A DNA stretch of 64,000 bases from Mycobacteriaceae bacterium (GTDB taxonomy: Bacteria > Actinomycetota > Actinomycetes > Mycobacteriales > Mycobacteriaceae): contig JAFARC010000001.1 in the NCBI GenBank assembly GCA_019245755.1, forward strand, positions 1 through 64,000, in the 5' to 3' direction. A program made the translations under genes and the position numbers. How positions within the stretch are numbered: position 1 is the first letter of the stretch; the number at the start of each line of letters is the position of its first letter. Shown one piece after another: positions 45,086-54,121 of this stretch. A model generated the notes under the pieces. That model saw only the letters and a list, made by a program, of their open reading frames with translations, did not search any database and had not been told where the DNA came from.

Positions 45086-48000
45086 ATCGACTGGTCTTGC
45101 TCCAGGTCACGCTCGATGTCTGCCTGGCTGTGTATGTCGTGTTGCCGGCGGTGCGACGGCTGTGCGGGCGGTGTGCGGTCACGGTCGGCATCGGGTGAGC
45201 CCAACGTTTGGGCCCATGGCAAGTCATGGCGCAGCGCCTCGAACAGCGCGTTGGGTGACCGTCGAAGGTCCGCGACGAGAACGAGCTTGGCGTCTGCGTC
45301 CTTGGCGGTTCGAGCCAGGTACGCGATGTCGCGGGCGCCGAGTTGGCCAGCGTCGTCGACGACGACGATCGCGCCAGGAGGAATCGTCCAGCGGCGGCTG
45401 TCGAGCCGCTCGCGGACGCGTTCAATGCCGGCAATGGTGTGCGCGACGGCATGGCTGCCGGTGTCGGCTTCCGCTGTGTCGGCGACCCGGCATAGCAGCA
45501 CGCGGCGGTCGTCGGTTTCGGCGGCCCTGCGCAGCGCGATCAGCGCGGCGGTCTTGTCCGCATCGGGTGCGACCGCCAGCGGAATGACCGTGTACGGGCT
45601 GGATGCCACGGCGCTGACCGCCTCGGCGTCCGCCTCGTTCAGACCGTCAAGCGTGTGCGGCGCGGGACGCAGGATGCCGGCGCTGGAGCGGTGGCCCGCG
45701 TCGGTCAGCACCGCAAGCTCATGGCCGGCCTCGGCCGGATCCGGTGGTGCCTTCGGCCCGGAGATGTCCTCGTCGAGATGAGCGGCCTCCCCCGCGAACA
45801 GGTCCACCCGATAGGTCAGCACCCGAGCGTACTCATCGAGCGGCACGGGTGCGCCTTGGACCGCGGCGTCGAGGAGGTGTTCGGCTGCGGCGGCCAGCAA
45901 TTCGGCCGGCGTCCAGTGCCGCGGATCGGCCGCGTTGACCGCGGCGACCAGGCCCGACCACGCCGGGTCGGCGATGATCGCTTCGGCCACCACCGGACCG
46001 AACAGCCGGCGCAATTCCGGTACCCAATCGGGCCGCAACGCGGTCGCGGTGGTCTCCACCGTGGCCGGCCCGAGTGTGCCCGCCAGCCGCCACCACAGCG
46101 CCGCCGCCGGCAGCTCGTCGGGAAGCGGCCCGTCGGCGTGGAGCGCGTCCTCGATGAGGCGTTGCACGTCGAGGCCCGCTCGGGCAGAGACGTCAAGGCG
46201 CCCGGCAAGCTGCGGCCAGTACGGGTCGCGGCGCAGCCGCGGATCGGCGCGGTCGGCCATCGCCCGCCATCGGGCCGTGTCGGCACCGGGCCGGCCGAAG
46301 ACGACGGCGGCGCGTCCCTCGAGGAGGCGCTGAATCACCCTTGCGCGCAGCGGGTATTGCGGTGGTCCGGCCGGGCGGTCGTCGTTGGCGTCGACGCCCG
46401 TGGCCGCCCGGAACACCGCCAGCTCGGCCAGCAGTTGTTGATGTCCGTTGATGAGCGGGCGCGCCCACAGCGGCGCGGTCGCCGCCGTCCAGCCGCGGGC
46501 CGCTGCCCGGATCGCGTCGGCGAGGTCGGTGACCAGCGCGGCACGCCCGGCCAGGTACGGGCCCCAGTGCGGATGCTGATGCAGGCGCGGCGGTACCGCC
46601 GGCAGCCAGCGCAGGGGACCGGTCGCGGTGCCGGCCGGGTCGGTCAGGCGCCAATCCAGCACCGCCGCAGCGTCGTGGACGGTGTCCACCTCCTGCGTGG
46701 CAAGCGCGTGCTGCAGGCGGTGCAAAGGATCATCGCCGGCAATCGCCAGCATCGCCAGGTGTTTGCGCAACACCGGCCATGCGGGCATGCCGCTCATGCC
46801 GGGGCGCAACTCCTCGGCGCCCGCGTCGATGCGGCTCATGGTGTCGCGCCCGAGCTGGTGCTCGGCGGCTGATCCGATCGCGTCGACGTACATGTCCGCG
46901 CAACGCCGCAGGCGTGCGAACGGGTCGGTGGCGCGGCGCGCGGCGGTGGTCGCCGACGTCTGGGCGCCGTCACGGGACACGATCGCGGTCAGTAGGTCAA
47001 CCGCCGTCGGCGGGCGGGTTGCCTTCGGGGTGAGGATGCGGTGCGGGTCGGATTCGGCGGTGCTGAAATACAGCTCGTTACGGTACCTTCCCCGGGTCAG
47101 GGCGACGTAGAGCTGTTGGCGGGTCAGCGCGTCGCAGCCGACCACGTGGGAGGTGTCGGCGGTGACACCCTGGGCGGCGTCGATGGTGCATGCGTACCCC
47201 AGGGTGGTGTGCGCGCGGACGTAGTCGGCAGGCAGCGTGACCCTCGTGCGCAGCGTCAGGTGGCTGACGGTCAACGCGCCGCCGGATTGCACGCGGGTAA
47301 CGCGCCAGCGGTGGCCGTTGCGGACCCAGTCTCGTTTGTTCAGCCGCAGCCAGCGGGCGTTGCGCCGGGTGCAGACAACGTCACCCTCCGAGGCGGTGAG
47401 GCCGTCAGCCAGAACGACGGTGCGGCCGGTGGTCCCGGAGTTGCGGGTCTCGGTGAGTCGGTCGAGACGGGCGCGCTCGTTGAGCCCAGCCACCAGGTAG
47501 TTGGTCGGCGCGAGCAGCACCGCATCCTTTGCTGCCTTGGTGTCGTTTCGCCATGCCGTGTAGGCCATTTCGGCGGCGGTGGCGTCCGCGCCGACGTGCA
47601 CGCGGTGGTGGTCGATGTAAAAGCCGATGCCCGCTGGGTCGCCGGCCCGGATCGCCAGCGACGCGGCACCTTCGGCGGCGCCCAGCCGCTCGTCGCGAAA
47701 GCGCACCAGCTCGGTCAGTGTCACCGTGTCGTGCGCGTGGGCGATGTCGCGCAGCACCCCGCCGGCCGAGATCGAGGCCAGCTGGCCGTCGTCGCCGATG
47801 AGCCGAATGCTGGCGCCGTTGGTCGTCGCGTGGGCGATCACGGCGTCCAGCTCCCGGGTGCCGCACATGCCGGCCTCATCGACGATGAGCAGCGTGTCGG
47901 CGGTGACGGTGTCGAACCAGCTGCGCGCGTCGTCGGTGACGGGTCGGCCGTCGCGGTCGTGCGGTGCGGTGTCACCGGCCGCCAGGTGAACATATTTGGC

Positions 48001-49992
48001 GACCGTGTCGGTGACGGTGTTGAGGTCGCCTCGCAGTACTTCGGCCGCCGCGGCGGTGGGGGCCAGCCCGATGACGTTGCCGCCCGAACCATGCCAGGCG
48101 TGCGCCAGGGCGGCCATCGCTGTCGTCTTGCCGGTTCCGGCCGGCGCCAGCGCAAGCTGCACCCGGCAACCCGAGGTCGCCATCTCACGCACCAGCGCGC
48201 CCTGTCCGGCGTTGAGCTCGCGGCCGTTGGCTCGCTGTTCGGCGAAAGCGTGTGCTACGGCATCGACATCGGCTCGGCGGCCGCCTTTTTGGCCCGCCGC
48301 GGCCAGGATGCGGCGTTCGGCTTGGACGATGCGGTGGCTGGTGTACACGGCGGTGTCGTGGCCGGAATAGACGCTGGCGCCGCCTCGGCGGCGTAGCGGG
48401 GCCGGCTCGTTGCGATCCTCATCGGTGGTGTGGGCGTAGCGGATGCTATGCGCGGTCAGGGCGTTGGCGGTGATACGTTCGGCCAGGCCAGCGTCTGCGG
48501 CGTGGCCGGTAGCGCGGACGATGCGCTGCGCCTCAGCGAGCACATGGGTGCGCTGCCAGGTAGCGCGCAGGCTGGAGAGGGTGCCGATCGCCTCGGCGGC
48601 CCTGTCGTCGATCCACTTGGCGGTGGCCGGCTCAGTTCGGAGAGTACGGCGCCCGGTCACATTGTTGACCAGTTCCGCGACCCGGTGGTAGCCGCCGAGC
48701 GTTTCGATCGCCTCGGTGCGCCAGGTGTGACGCTGTTCGGCCAGGCTTCGTGCTTGATGCTTGGCGGCGCGGGTTTCAAGGCTGGCCTGCTGGGCCAGCG
48801 CCAGCGACTCGATCGTGGTGGGTTCGCGGCCGTGTCGGGCCTGGAAAAGCTTGGCGAGATCACCGATCCGGTTCTCGATGGCGATGCGCCGCGACGACCA
48901 GCGCTCGAGCAGTTCGGCACTCATGCCGACGATCTCTCGGACCGGGCGTTGGTGGCGGCGCTGGGGCGTGGCGGGCGCGAACTGCACGCCGAGCGCGTTG
49001 CCGAGGTGAGCCTCCAGCCGCGTGTTGTAGAGCTCGGACGCGGCGACCGTCACCTTGTAAAGCGGGGTGCCGTCGAGCGCCAGCCAGCGCGGGATGCCGT
49101 CATGTCCAACGGCTCTGACCTTGTTGCTGACGGTGACGTGGGTGTGCAGGTCCGGGGAACCCGCGCGGTTGTCACGGTGGGTGAACGCGGCGGCGATTAG
49201 CCCGGTGGTGTCGACTTGCTGGATTCCGTTGGTGCCCAATCTGGTGAAGGCAGCATTTCGTTCGAGAAACGCGAGGGTGTCGGCGACAGCGTTGTGGTGG
49301 CAGTCTTCGATGCGTTGGGCGACGGTACGGGGCGCGATCGCCCACAGCGCCGAGACACTTTTCACCGGGCTGAAGGTGAGATCATAACCCGCTACGGCGG
49401 TGGTCGGCTTGCGGGAGCTGCGGGCGACGAACCCAGTCAATTCCCGATCGTCCTGCGGCGGGCGGCCGTAGTGCTCGATGAAACATCGGGTGGCCAGCCG
49501 CGTGCGGATCAGGGCGCGGGCGTCGGGATCGAGTGGGGCATCCGATGCGCGGCCGCGCTCGGCGTCTTTGAACGCCGCGGCGAGCCTGATCCTGAATTCA
49601 CTTTCGCCGCCGCGGATTCGAAACGGCCGACCTAGTCGGGCCGCGGCGACGGCGGCCGCACCGTGCAGGCCCGCGCCGGTGACGTGGCGCACGATGTCAT
49701 CGGCGTTGGGGTGCAGGCCTTCGCCGAACAACGCCTTCATCTGGTTTTCGGTTACCGCCGAGCCTTGGGGCACGGACCAGAGCTGTTGCAGGTGAGCATC
49801 TTCGGTGTCACGACCGAGCGGATCGCACAGCGCTGCCAGGCCGCTGCCGAGCCAGACGCCGGGACTTTCGCCTTTGGCGCTGTAGAAGTCGGCCAGGCTG
49901 GCGCGGCCTTTGTCGGTGCCGTCGACCGCCGCGACCTGGCGGATCAGGTAGAGGTAGCCGTCGCCCGCGGTCAGTTTGTGCAGACCCATCAC
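45082..49992 (-). CDS. MOBF-family relaxase-helicase (TraA/TrwC-like)
   Basis: 1,636 residues from GTG 49992 or ATG 49989. Relaxase domain: tyrosines at 13 and 15 (TAGDGYLYLIRQ) as nicking candidates and the three-His metal site H272, H283, H285 (THRDNRAGSPDLHTHVTVSNK). The RecD-like helicase follows with Walker A APAGTGKTTA (about 618) and Walker B LLIVDEAGMCG, ending with the UvrD-like DAAQGVTADTSHVVG motif. It nicks oriT and unwinds the strand for the coupling protein. An unusual C-terminus (about 1,470-1,600) repeats a helicase-1A-like fold with a degenerate P-loop (AVAPDADKTAALIAL) and VVVDDAGQL. Confidence 0.93.
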   Translation of the reverse strand: MMGLHKLTAGDGYLYLIRQVAAVDGTDKGRASLADFYSAKGESPGVWLGSGLAALCDPLGRDTEDAHLQQLWSVPQGSAVTENQMKALFGEGLHPNADDIVRHVTGAGLHGAAAVAAARLGRPFRIRGGESEFRIRLAAAFKDAERGRASDAPLDPDARALIRTRLATRCFIEHYGRPPQDDRELTGFVARSSRKPTTAVAGYDLTFSPVKSVSALWAIAPRTVAQRIEDCHHNAVADTLAFLERNAAFTRLGTNGIQQVDTTGLIAAAFTHRDNRAGSPDLHTHVTVSNKVRAVGHDGIPRWLALDGTPLYKVTVAASELYNTRLEAHLGNALGVQFAPATPQRRHQRPVREIVGMSAELLERWSSRRIAIENRIGDLAKLFQARHGREPTTIESLALAQQASLETRAAKHQARSLAEQRHTWRTEAIETLGGYHRVAELVNNVTGRRTLRTEPATAKWIDDRAAEAIGTLSSLRATWQRTHVLAEAQRIVRATGHAADAGLAERITANALTAHSIRYAHTTDEDRNEPAPLRRRGGASVYSGHDTAVYTSHRIVQAERRILAAAGQKGGRRADVDAVAHAFAEQRANGRELNAGQGALVREMATSGCRVQLALAPAGTGKTTAMAALAHAWHGSGGNVIGLAPTAAAAEVLRGDLNTVTDTVAKYVHLAAGDTAPHDRDGRPVTDDARSWFDTVTADTLLIVDEAGMCGTRELDAVIAHATTNGASIRLIGDDGQLASISAGGVLRDIAHAHDTVTLTELVRFRDERLGAAEGAASLAIRAGDPAGIGFYIDHHRVHVGADATAAEMAYTAWRNDTKAAKDAVLLAPTNYLVAGLNERARLDRLTETRNSGTTGRTVVLADGLTASEGDVVCTRRNARWLRLNKRDWVRNGHRWRVTRVQSGGALTVSHLTLRTRVTLPADYVRAHTTLGYACTIDAAQGVTADTSHVVGCDALTRQQLYVALTRGRYRNELYFSTAESDPHRILTPKATRPPTAVDLLTAIVSRDGAQTSATTAARRATDPFARLRRCADMYVDAIGSAAEHQLGRDTMSRIDAGAEELRPGMSGMPAWPVLRKHLAMLAIAGDDPLHRLQHALATQEVDTVHDAAAVLDWRLTDPAGTATGPLRWLPAVPPRLHQHPHWGPYLAGRAALVTDLADAIRAAARGWTAATAPLWARPLINGHQQLLAELAVFRAATGVDANDDRPAGPPQYPLRARVIQRLLEGRAAVVFGRPGADTARWRAMADRADPRLRRDPYWPQLAGRLDVSARAGLDVQRLIEDALHADGPLPDELPAAALWWRLAGTLGPATVETTATALRPDWVPELRRLFGPVVAEAIIADPAWSGLVAAVNAADPRHWTPAELLAAAAEHLLDAAVQGAPVPLDEYARVLTYRVDLFAGEAAHLDEDISGPKAPPDPAEAGHELAVLTDAGHRSSAGILRPAPHTLDGLNEADAEAVSAVASSPYTVIPLAVAPDADKTAALIALRRAAETDDRRVLLCRVADTAEADTGSHAVAHTIAGIERVRERLDSRRWTIPPGAIVVVDDAGQLGARDIAYLARTAKDADAKLVLVADLRRSPNALFEALRHDLPWAQTLGSPDADRDRTPPAQPSHRRQHDIHSQADIERDLEQDQSI

Positions 49993-50181
49993 CGCGGCAT
50001 CACGGTCTGAAAGTACGTGCGGCGGCGGCGTTATGAGTGGAGCGTGACCGTTTCGTGACCTGAATGCAAGAGGTGTGAGGGTCGGCCATGGTGTGAAACC
50101 GGGCGTGCTGGTAGGCGAGTGCCGTGATGTGTCGGGGGTTCATTGCTGCGCAGTGTCATGCGGCGGCTTATGGTCGGGCGC
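49993..50181. other. Candidate oriT / nic region between relaxase and accessory gene
   Basis: This 189-bp divergent region lies directly upstream of the relaxase gene, the usual place of oriT in MOBF elements. It holds two direct repeats CGTGACC at 50043-50049 and 50054-50060, one helical turn apart, and several short G/T-rich tracts. No nic consensus could be confirmed by eye. Confidence 0.4.
50043..50060. repeat. CGTGACC direct repeat, 11-bp period
   Basis: Two exact 7-bp copies with starts 11 bp apart, so a protein could bind both on one face of the helix. Located inside the candidate oriT. Confidence 0.5.
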
Positions 50182-50550
50182 ATGGGTAGTGCGACGAGCA
50201 AGGTGGAAGCGCGCAAGGCCGCGCGGCAGGCGCAGGCGGCCGCGCAGGCCGCCGCGGCGCTGCGCGCCAAGCTGAATGTGGAAGATCTGGCCACGTTTTT
50301 CGCCGCGCAAAGCCGCGCCGACGCCGTGGAGGAGTGGCTGGTACAGCAGCAGGGCAAGCTGCATGCCGAGGCGGATGGCCGGCGGGCGGCGCAGCGGCGC
50401 ACCGCCGGGGCCGCGCTGCGGTCGATCCGTGACCGCGGCGAGACCACGAGATCGGTGGCCGCGCTGGCAGGGATCAGTGAAACCGTGGTTCGCGCGCTGA
50501 TCAAGGAGGCCGCCACGCCGTCGGGGTCGTCCGGGTCGGGCCGCGGCTGA
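50182..50550 (+). CDS. Small helical DNA-binding protein next to the relaxase
   Basis: ATG 50182; 122 residues. Ala/Gln/Lys/Arg-rich N-terminal helix (VEARKAARQAQAAAQAAAALR), a middle helical part (DLATFFAAQSRADAVEEWLVQQQG) and a C-terminal helix-turn-helix (ETTRSVAALAGISETVVRALIKEA). Divergent from the relaxase over the candidate oriT, it may be an accessory relaxosome protein or a repressor. Family not recognised beyond the HTH. Confidence 0.65.
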   Translation: MGSATSKVEARKAARQAQAAAQAAAALRAKLNVEDLATFFAAQSRADAVEEWLVQQQGKLHAEADGRRAAQRRTAGAALRSIRDRGETTRSVAALAGISETVVRALIKEAATPSGSSGSGRG

Positions 50551-50578
50551 CGTTGTGCTGCCTGTGGTGCCGCGGTGC

Positions 50579-52168
50579 TCAGGCCGAGACCAGTGCGGGC
50601 GGCAGATACGGGGTCGCCGCCGGCGGCGTGGCGCGCGGCACGCCCAGTGTCACCAGGTTGTCGACCGCGGGATGGGTAATGCCGGCCGGACCTCGGCCGA
50701 ACACGTCGAGCAGCCGGGTGGTCATCGCGGTGAACACGCGGTTCACCTCGGCGACCGTCGGCCCGGGGAAGGCGCAGCCCGGGTCGAGCCCGCAGATCCA
50801 CCACTGGGTGCCCGAGGAGAACACGCCCGCCCCGCTGGGCGTGGCGTAGTACGTGGTGTCCTGAAACCCGGCGCGCCCGCGGCAGCTCAGCGGCGAGTGG
50901 AACAACACCTGCAGCGGGCGCGGCGTCGGCACATCCAGATCAACGGACGAGTACTCGTTGCCGACCATGCCGGGCAGCCGCTGCCCCGGCGCCACGATGC
51001 CGTGGAGCAGCCAGCTGTCCGGCGCGGCCGCCACCATGTCCGCGCTGACCGGATTGCACCGGTAGAAGTTGCCAAGGATGACGCTTTCCGGGCGCGGGTT
51101 CGGCGGGCTGCGCCACTCCTGCGTGGCGTCCATGGGGTCGGTCTTGGCGATCGGGTCCTCTTGAAAGCTCTTGTAGTCGACCTCGATGCGGTGGGGGCCC
51201 AGCGGCGAGGACTCGAGGCGCATGTGCCGGTAGATTTCGTTACCGCCGAGGAACGCCAGGTTCACACCGCTGTCGCGGGCCCGCACCACGTTGTTGCGCA
51301 TGCCTGCTGACCAGTACTCATCATGGCCCAGCGTGACCACCGCGCGGGCACCGTCGAGCAGGTGCGGATCGGCGTGCAGGTCCACGTCGGTGGCGTAGCC
51401 CAGCTGGTGCGCGGACTTTTCGGCGAACAGCAGGAACGGCAGCTCGAAGTACAAGAAGTCCCCGGCGCCCTGCATGGTGTCGGCCCGGTAGGGCCGGTCG
51501 AAGCTCACCGCCCTGGCGCGCTCGGAGTAGGTGCCGGCGGGGCCGACGTAGAGGCTGTAGCCGCCCCAGTTGTTGTAGGCCTGCCAGGTTGTGACCGCGT
51601 TGATGACCACGATGCGGCCCAAGTTCGACGGAGTGCGCACCGTGAGAGGCACGAACTGCGCGGCAGAGTTGGCCCCGTCGAGGCGAAGCAGGTAGTCACC
51701 GGGCGGCCAGCCGGCGGTATCCAGGGTCAGCGATGGCTGCCACGGCGCCACGACGGTGTGGGTGGGCTGCTGCACCACGGGGATGGCCTGCACGGCACCG
51801 GGCTGCGGTGCCGACTTCCACACCTGGCGTACCTCGGATCCGGCGTAGTTGCCGATCCGGTACGCGGTCGCGGTGAAAGTCGGGGCGGTAGTCGAGACGA
51901 ACAGCCGCACCGGCTGGCCCGGTAGCGCGCTGGTGCGGTCGGCGAAGCCCTCGATCGCATGCTCGGGGCCGGGGTGGGTGATCCGCCAGTTCCGGGTGCC
52001 CGGCGCCGCCGCGACGGTGGTCGGCCGCGACGGTCGGGTCGGCGGTGGCGTGGCGGTGCCGGGCCTGGAACAGGCGCAGGCGGCGAGAGCCACCGCGACC
52101 GCCACGGCGACCCATGTCCGCCCGCGGCGGCCCGGGAAGACGCCCACGCTGCAGGGTATTTCCCGCAC
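50579..52168 (-). CDS. Exported protein of the N,N-dimethylformamidase beta-subunit-like family
   Basis: 529 residues. Signal region VAVAVAVALAACACSRPG with a lipobox-like cysteine, then a Pro/Thr linker. The body has an Ig-like N-terminal part (FVSTTAPTFTATAYRIGNYAG) and the glutamine-amidotransferase-like domain seen in this family: INAVTTWQAYNNWGGYSLY, TLGHDEYWSAGMRNNVVRA and GVNLAFLGGNEIYRH. Homologues are common in actinobacteria and mostly uncharacterised, so amidase activity is not established. It probably acts in the envelope. Convergent with the small HTH gene. Confidence 0.8.
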   Translation of the reverse strand: MREIPCSVGVFPGRRGRTWVAVAVAVALAACACSRPGTATPPPTRPSRPTTVAAAPGTRNWRITHPGPEHAIEGFADRTSALPGQPVRLFVSTTAPTFTATAYRIGNYAGSEVRQVWKSAPQPGAVQAIPVVQQPTHTVVAPWQPSLTLDTAGWPPGDYLLRLDGANSAAQFVPLTVRTPSNLGRIVVINAVTTWQAYNNWGGYSLYVGPAGTYSERARAVSFDRPYRADTMQGAGDFLYFELPFLLFAEKSAHQLGYATDVDLHADPHLLDGARAVVTLGHDEYWSAGMRNNVVRARDSGVNLAFLGGNEIYRHMRLESSPLGPHRIEVDYKSFQEDPIAKTDPMDATQEWRSPPNPRPESVILGNFYRCNPVSADMVAAAPDSWLLHGIVAPGQRLPGMVGNEYSSVDLDVPTPRPLQVLFHSPLSCRGRAGFQDTTYYATPSGAGVFSSGTQWWICGLDPGCAFPGPTVAEVNRVFTAMTTRLLDVFGRGPAGITHPAVDNLVTLGVPRATPPAATPYLPPALVSA

Positions 52169-52209
52169 GGCGCGGCGTTACACCTGTCTTCGGCCCGGGG
52201 CGCCCGTGA

Positions 52210-52749
52210 TCAGGCGGGCCACCGGTAGTCGTCGCTGGTCGGGTCGGCGCTGTGCTGGTCGCCATCGAGGCAGACCGCGATGGCGGTGCGGTGGGCACGG
52301 GTGAGCAGGTCCAATGCGCTGAGCAGGCCGATCTGGTCGCGGATCTGGTAGGTCAGCGGGCCCATGTGCAGGTCCACCCAGTGCACCGTCTTGCCGCCGC
52401 GCTTGCTGGGGGCGGTCTGCGACACCACCGCGTAGGCGGGCCGACGCGTCCAATCGATGCACAGCGCCGGCCGCGCGCAGGGCTCAACTTCTGCTGCCGG
52501 GGCCGGGATTTCGCGGGGTACCTGGGCCATCGCGGCCCGCGCGGCGACGAAGCCTTCGAGGATGCCCTGGATTGCGTCGGCGGTGTAGAGCGTCATCATG
52601 ACGTCGCCCCAGATCATTGCGACGCGGACGTCGGGGGTGCGGGCGTGGTAGACCGTCAGGTCGGCGTCCTGGTTGCCGCGGATGGAGACGATGGTGTGGG
52701 TGATGATTCCCGCTGGGACGGTGTGTACGGCGGCGGCGGACTGGGACAT
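52210..52749 (-). CDS. Hypothetical protein, 179 residues
   Basis: Not recognised. No signal peptide or membrane helix. The N-terminal half is beta-rich (IITHTIVSIRGNQDADLTVYHARTPDVRVAMIWGDVMMTLY) followed by a helix (ADAIQGILEGFVAARAAM); the C-terminal half includes WVDLHMGPLTYQIRDQIGLLSALDLLTRAHRTA. Codon use is typical of the region. It lies 41 nt downstream of the DMFase-like gene and on the same strand as it. Confidence 0.6.
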   Translation of the reverse strand: MSQSAAAVHTVPAGIITHTIVSIRGNQDADLTVYHARTPDVRVAMIWGDVMMTLYTADAIQGILEGFVAARAAMAQVPREIPAPAAEVEPCARPALCIDWTRRPAYAVVSQTAPSKRGGKTVHWVDLHMGPLTYQIRDQIGLLSALDLLTRAHRTAIAVCLDGDQHSADPTSDDYRWPA

Positions 52750-53065
52750 GGTTGTGCTCCTCGGAGTTTGGATTGGGTGGCCGGTTGGCTGCGCCCGGCA
52801 GACCGCCGGGGTGGTGGTGTCAACCCCGAAGAGCCGCAGCGCCGAAGGCCGATTTCCGCTCGCGCAGCGAGCCCGTTGTCGGGAAATCGGCGGGAGCCGC
52901 GTGGGTGCAGCGAAGTCGAGCGCAGCGAGATGCAGCGAAGAACACGCGACAGCGTGAAGCGGTGTGGGTTGACTCCGGCGGGGCCCCGGCGGTCAGACTG
53001 GGCGGGCGCTGACGGCTATGAGTGGTGAGGGGCTGCGGTTTGGTCGCTGGCGGCGGCCAAGGTCT
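52750..53065. other. 316-bp intergenic region with nested inverted repeats
   Basis: No gene seen. Contains the nested hairpin at 52848-52891 and several GCAGCGA-type short repeats (52908-52940). It separates the conjugation-associated block from the metabolic genes on the right. Confidence 0.55.
52848..52891. repeat. Nested perfect inverted repeat
   Basis: GCCGATTTCC (52848-52857) pairs exactly with GGAAATCGGC (52882-52891), and an inner GCTCGC-gca-GCGAGC hairpin starts at 52858. It could act as a bidirectional terminator or a protein or replication site. Confidence 0.6.
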
Positions 53066-53860
53066 TCAGATACTCATCGTCGCGCTCAGGCCACCATCGA
53101 CGACGATCGTCGTCCCATTGATGTAGTTCGCCTCGTCCGAGGCGAGGAAGACCGCTGCGTGTGCTGCATCCCAAGCGTCTCCGATCTTGCCGCGCGGCGA
53201 ACACGCGTCCAGGTGTTGCCACAGCTGCTGCGGATCATCGGTGCGGCTGCTGACCCAGGTTTCCAGCGCGGGCGTTCGAACCACACCGAGGACAATCGCA
53301 TTGGCACGGATGCCTTTACGGGCATATTCGAGCGCCACGGTCTGCGTCAACTGGACCACCGCGGCTTTGCTCGACGCGTACGAGATCGACGGGGCACCAA
53401 CCCAGCGGATGGCGGCGAGAGAACTCATGTTGATGATCACGCCGCCGCCCTGCTTCTCCATGACCGGCAGGATGTATTTGCACGTCAGAAACTGGGAGGT
53501 GAGGTTGGTCCGGAGCACCTGTTCCCAGCTCTCCTCGCTCGTGTCGACAGGCCCGCCGATGCGGTCGATGCCGACGTTGTTGTGCAGGATGTCGATGCGC
53601 CCGAAGCAGTCCACGCAGTAGCGGACCATATCCCGAATCTGCTCGGCCACCGTGACATCGGCGCGGAAGGCCTCCGCCGTGCCGCCTTCTCGCGCGATCA
53701 GCTGCACTGTTGCTTGTGCGCCGCCACCACGATCGACGCAGAACACCTTGGCGCCCTCGCGGGCGAACTGGACGGCTGTCGCCTTGCCGTTGCCCCAGCC
53801 CGGCCCGGAATTCGAGGCCCCGGTTACGATTGCGACCTTGTCGCGCAGTCGGTCGACCAT
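53066..53860 (-). CDS. Short-chain dehydrogenase/reductase
   Basis: ATG 53860 after AGGAAAGGAAGG; 264 residues. Cofactor motif TGASNSGPGWGNG with a longer Gly-rich loop than usual, NNVG in place of NNAG, and the catalytic Ser-Tyr-Lys (NMSSLAAI and YASSKAAV). The end FLASDEANYINGTTIVVDGG is that of classical SDRs. The extended cofactor loop recalls SDRs with tightly bound nicotinamide, but that is only a resemblance. Divergent from the cyclase-AAA gene. Confidence 0.88.
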   Translation of the reverse strand: MVDRLRDKVAIVTGASNSGPGWGNGKATAVQFAREGAKVFCVDRGGGAQATVQLIAREGGTAEAFRADVTVAEQIRDMVRYCVDCFGRIDILHNNVGIDRIGGPVDTSEESWEQVLRTNLTSQFLTCKYILPVMEKQGGGVIINMSSLAAIRWVGAPSISYASSKAAVVQLTQTVALEYARKGIRANAIVLGVVRTPALETWVSSRTDDPQQLWQHLDACSPRGKIGDAWDAAHAAVFLASDEANYINGTTIVVDGGLSATMSI

Positions 53861-54121
53861 CGCCGCACGCCTTCCTTTCCTAAACTCGGCCGACTGTGGT
53901 GAGGCAATATCAGCATCGAGTCGGTTAGACCGTTCATCATGGTCCGTCGGCACAACCGTGGCACGCTGGCCTGCTCTTACACCGGCAAACCGGGGTTTCA
54001 TGCCGGCGAGCTTCTTTCCGGGAGGGCTACCGGGGGTCGACGCCGGCGCCCGCCGCGCACCGCGCGTGTCACGAGTGCGTTATCGGCACCCCACCGGGGC
54101 GGGGATGGCACGATATGCAGG
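53861..54121. promoter_or_regulatory. Divergent promoter region between SDR and cyclase-AAA gene
   Basis: Opposite transcription starts must lie here. I do not see a clear -10/-35 pair. The frame of the rightward gene is open back to 53939 but the residues there look non-coding, so GTG 54122 is preferred. Confidence 0.35.

Noticed and set aside
45655..46872. Rightward 405-codon open frame
   Set aside because: Antisense to the relaxase gene, whose domains continue through this stretch; composition is shadow-like.
51323..51925. Rightward 200-codon frame
   Set aside because: Antisense of the DMFase-like gene, whose conserved motifs lie across it.
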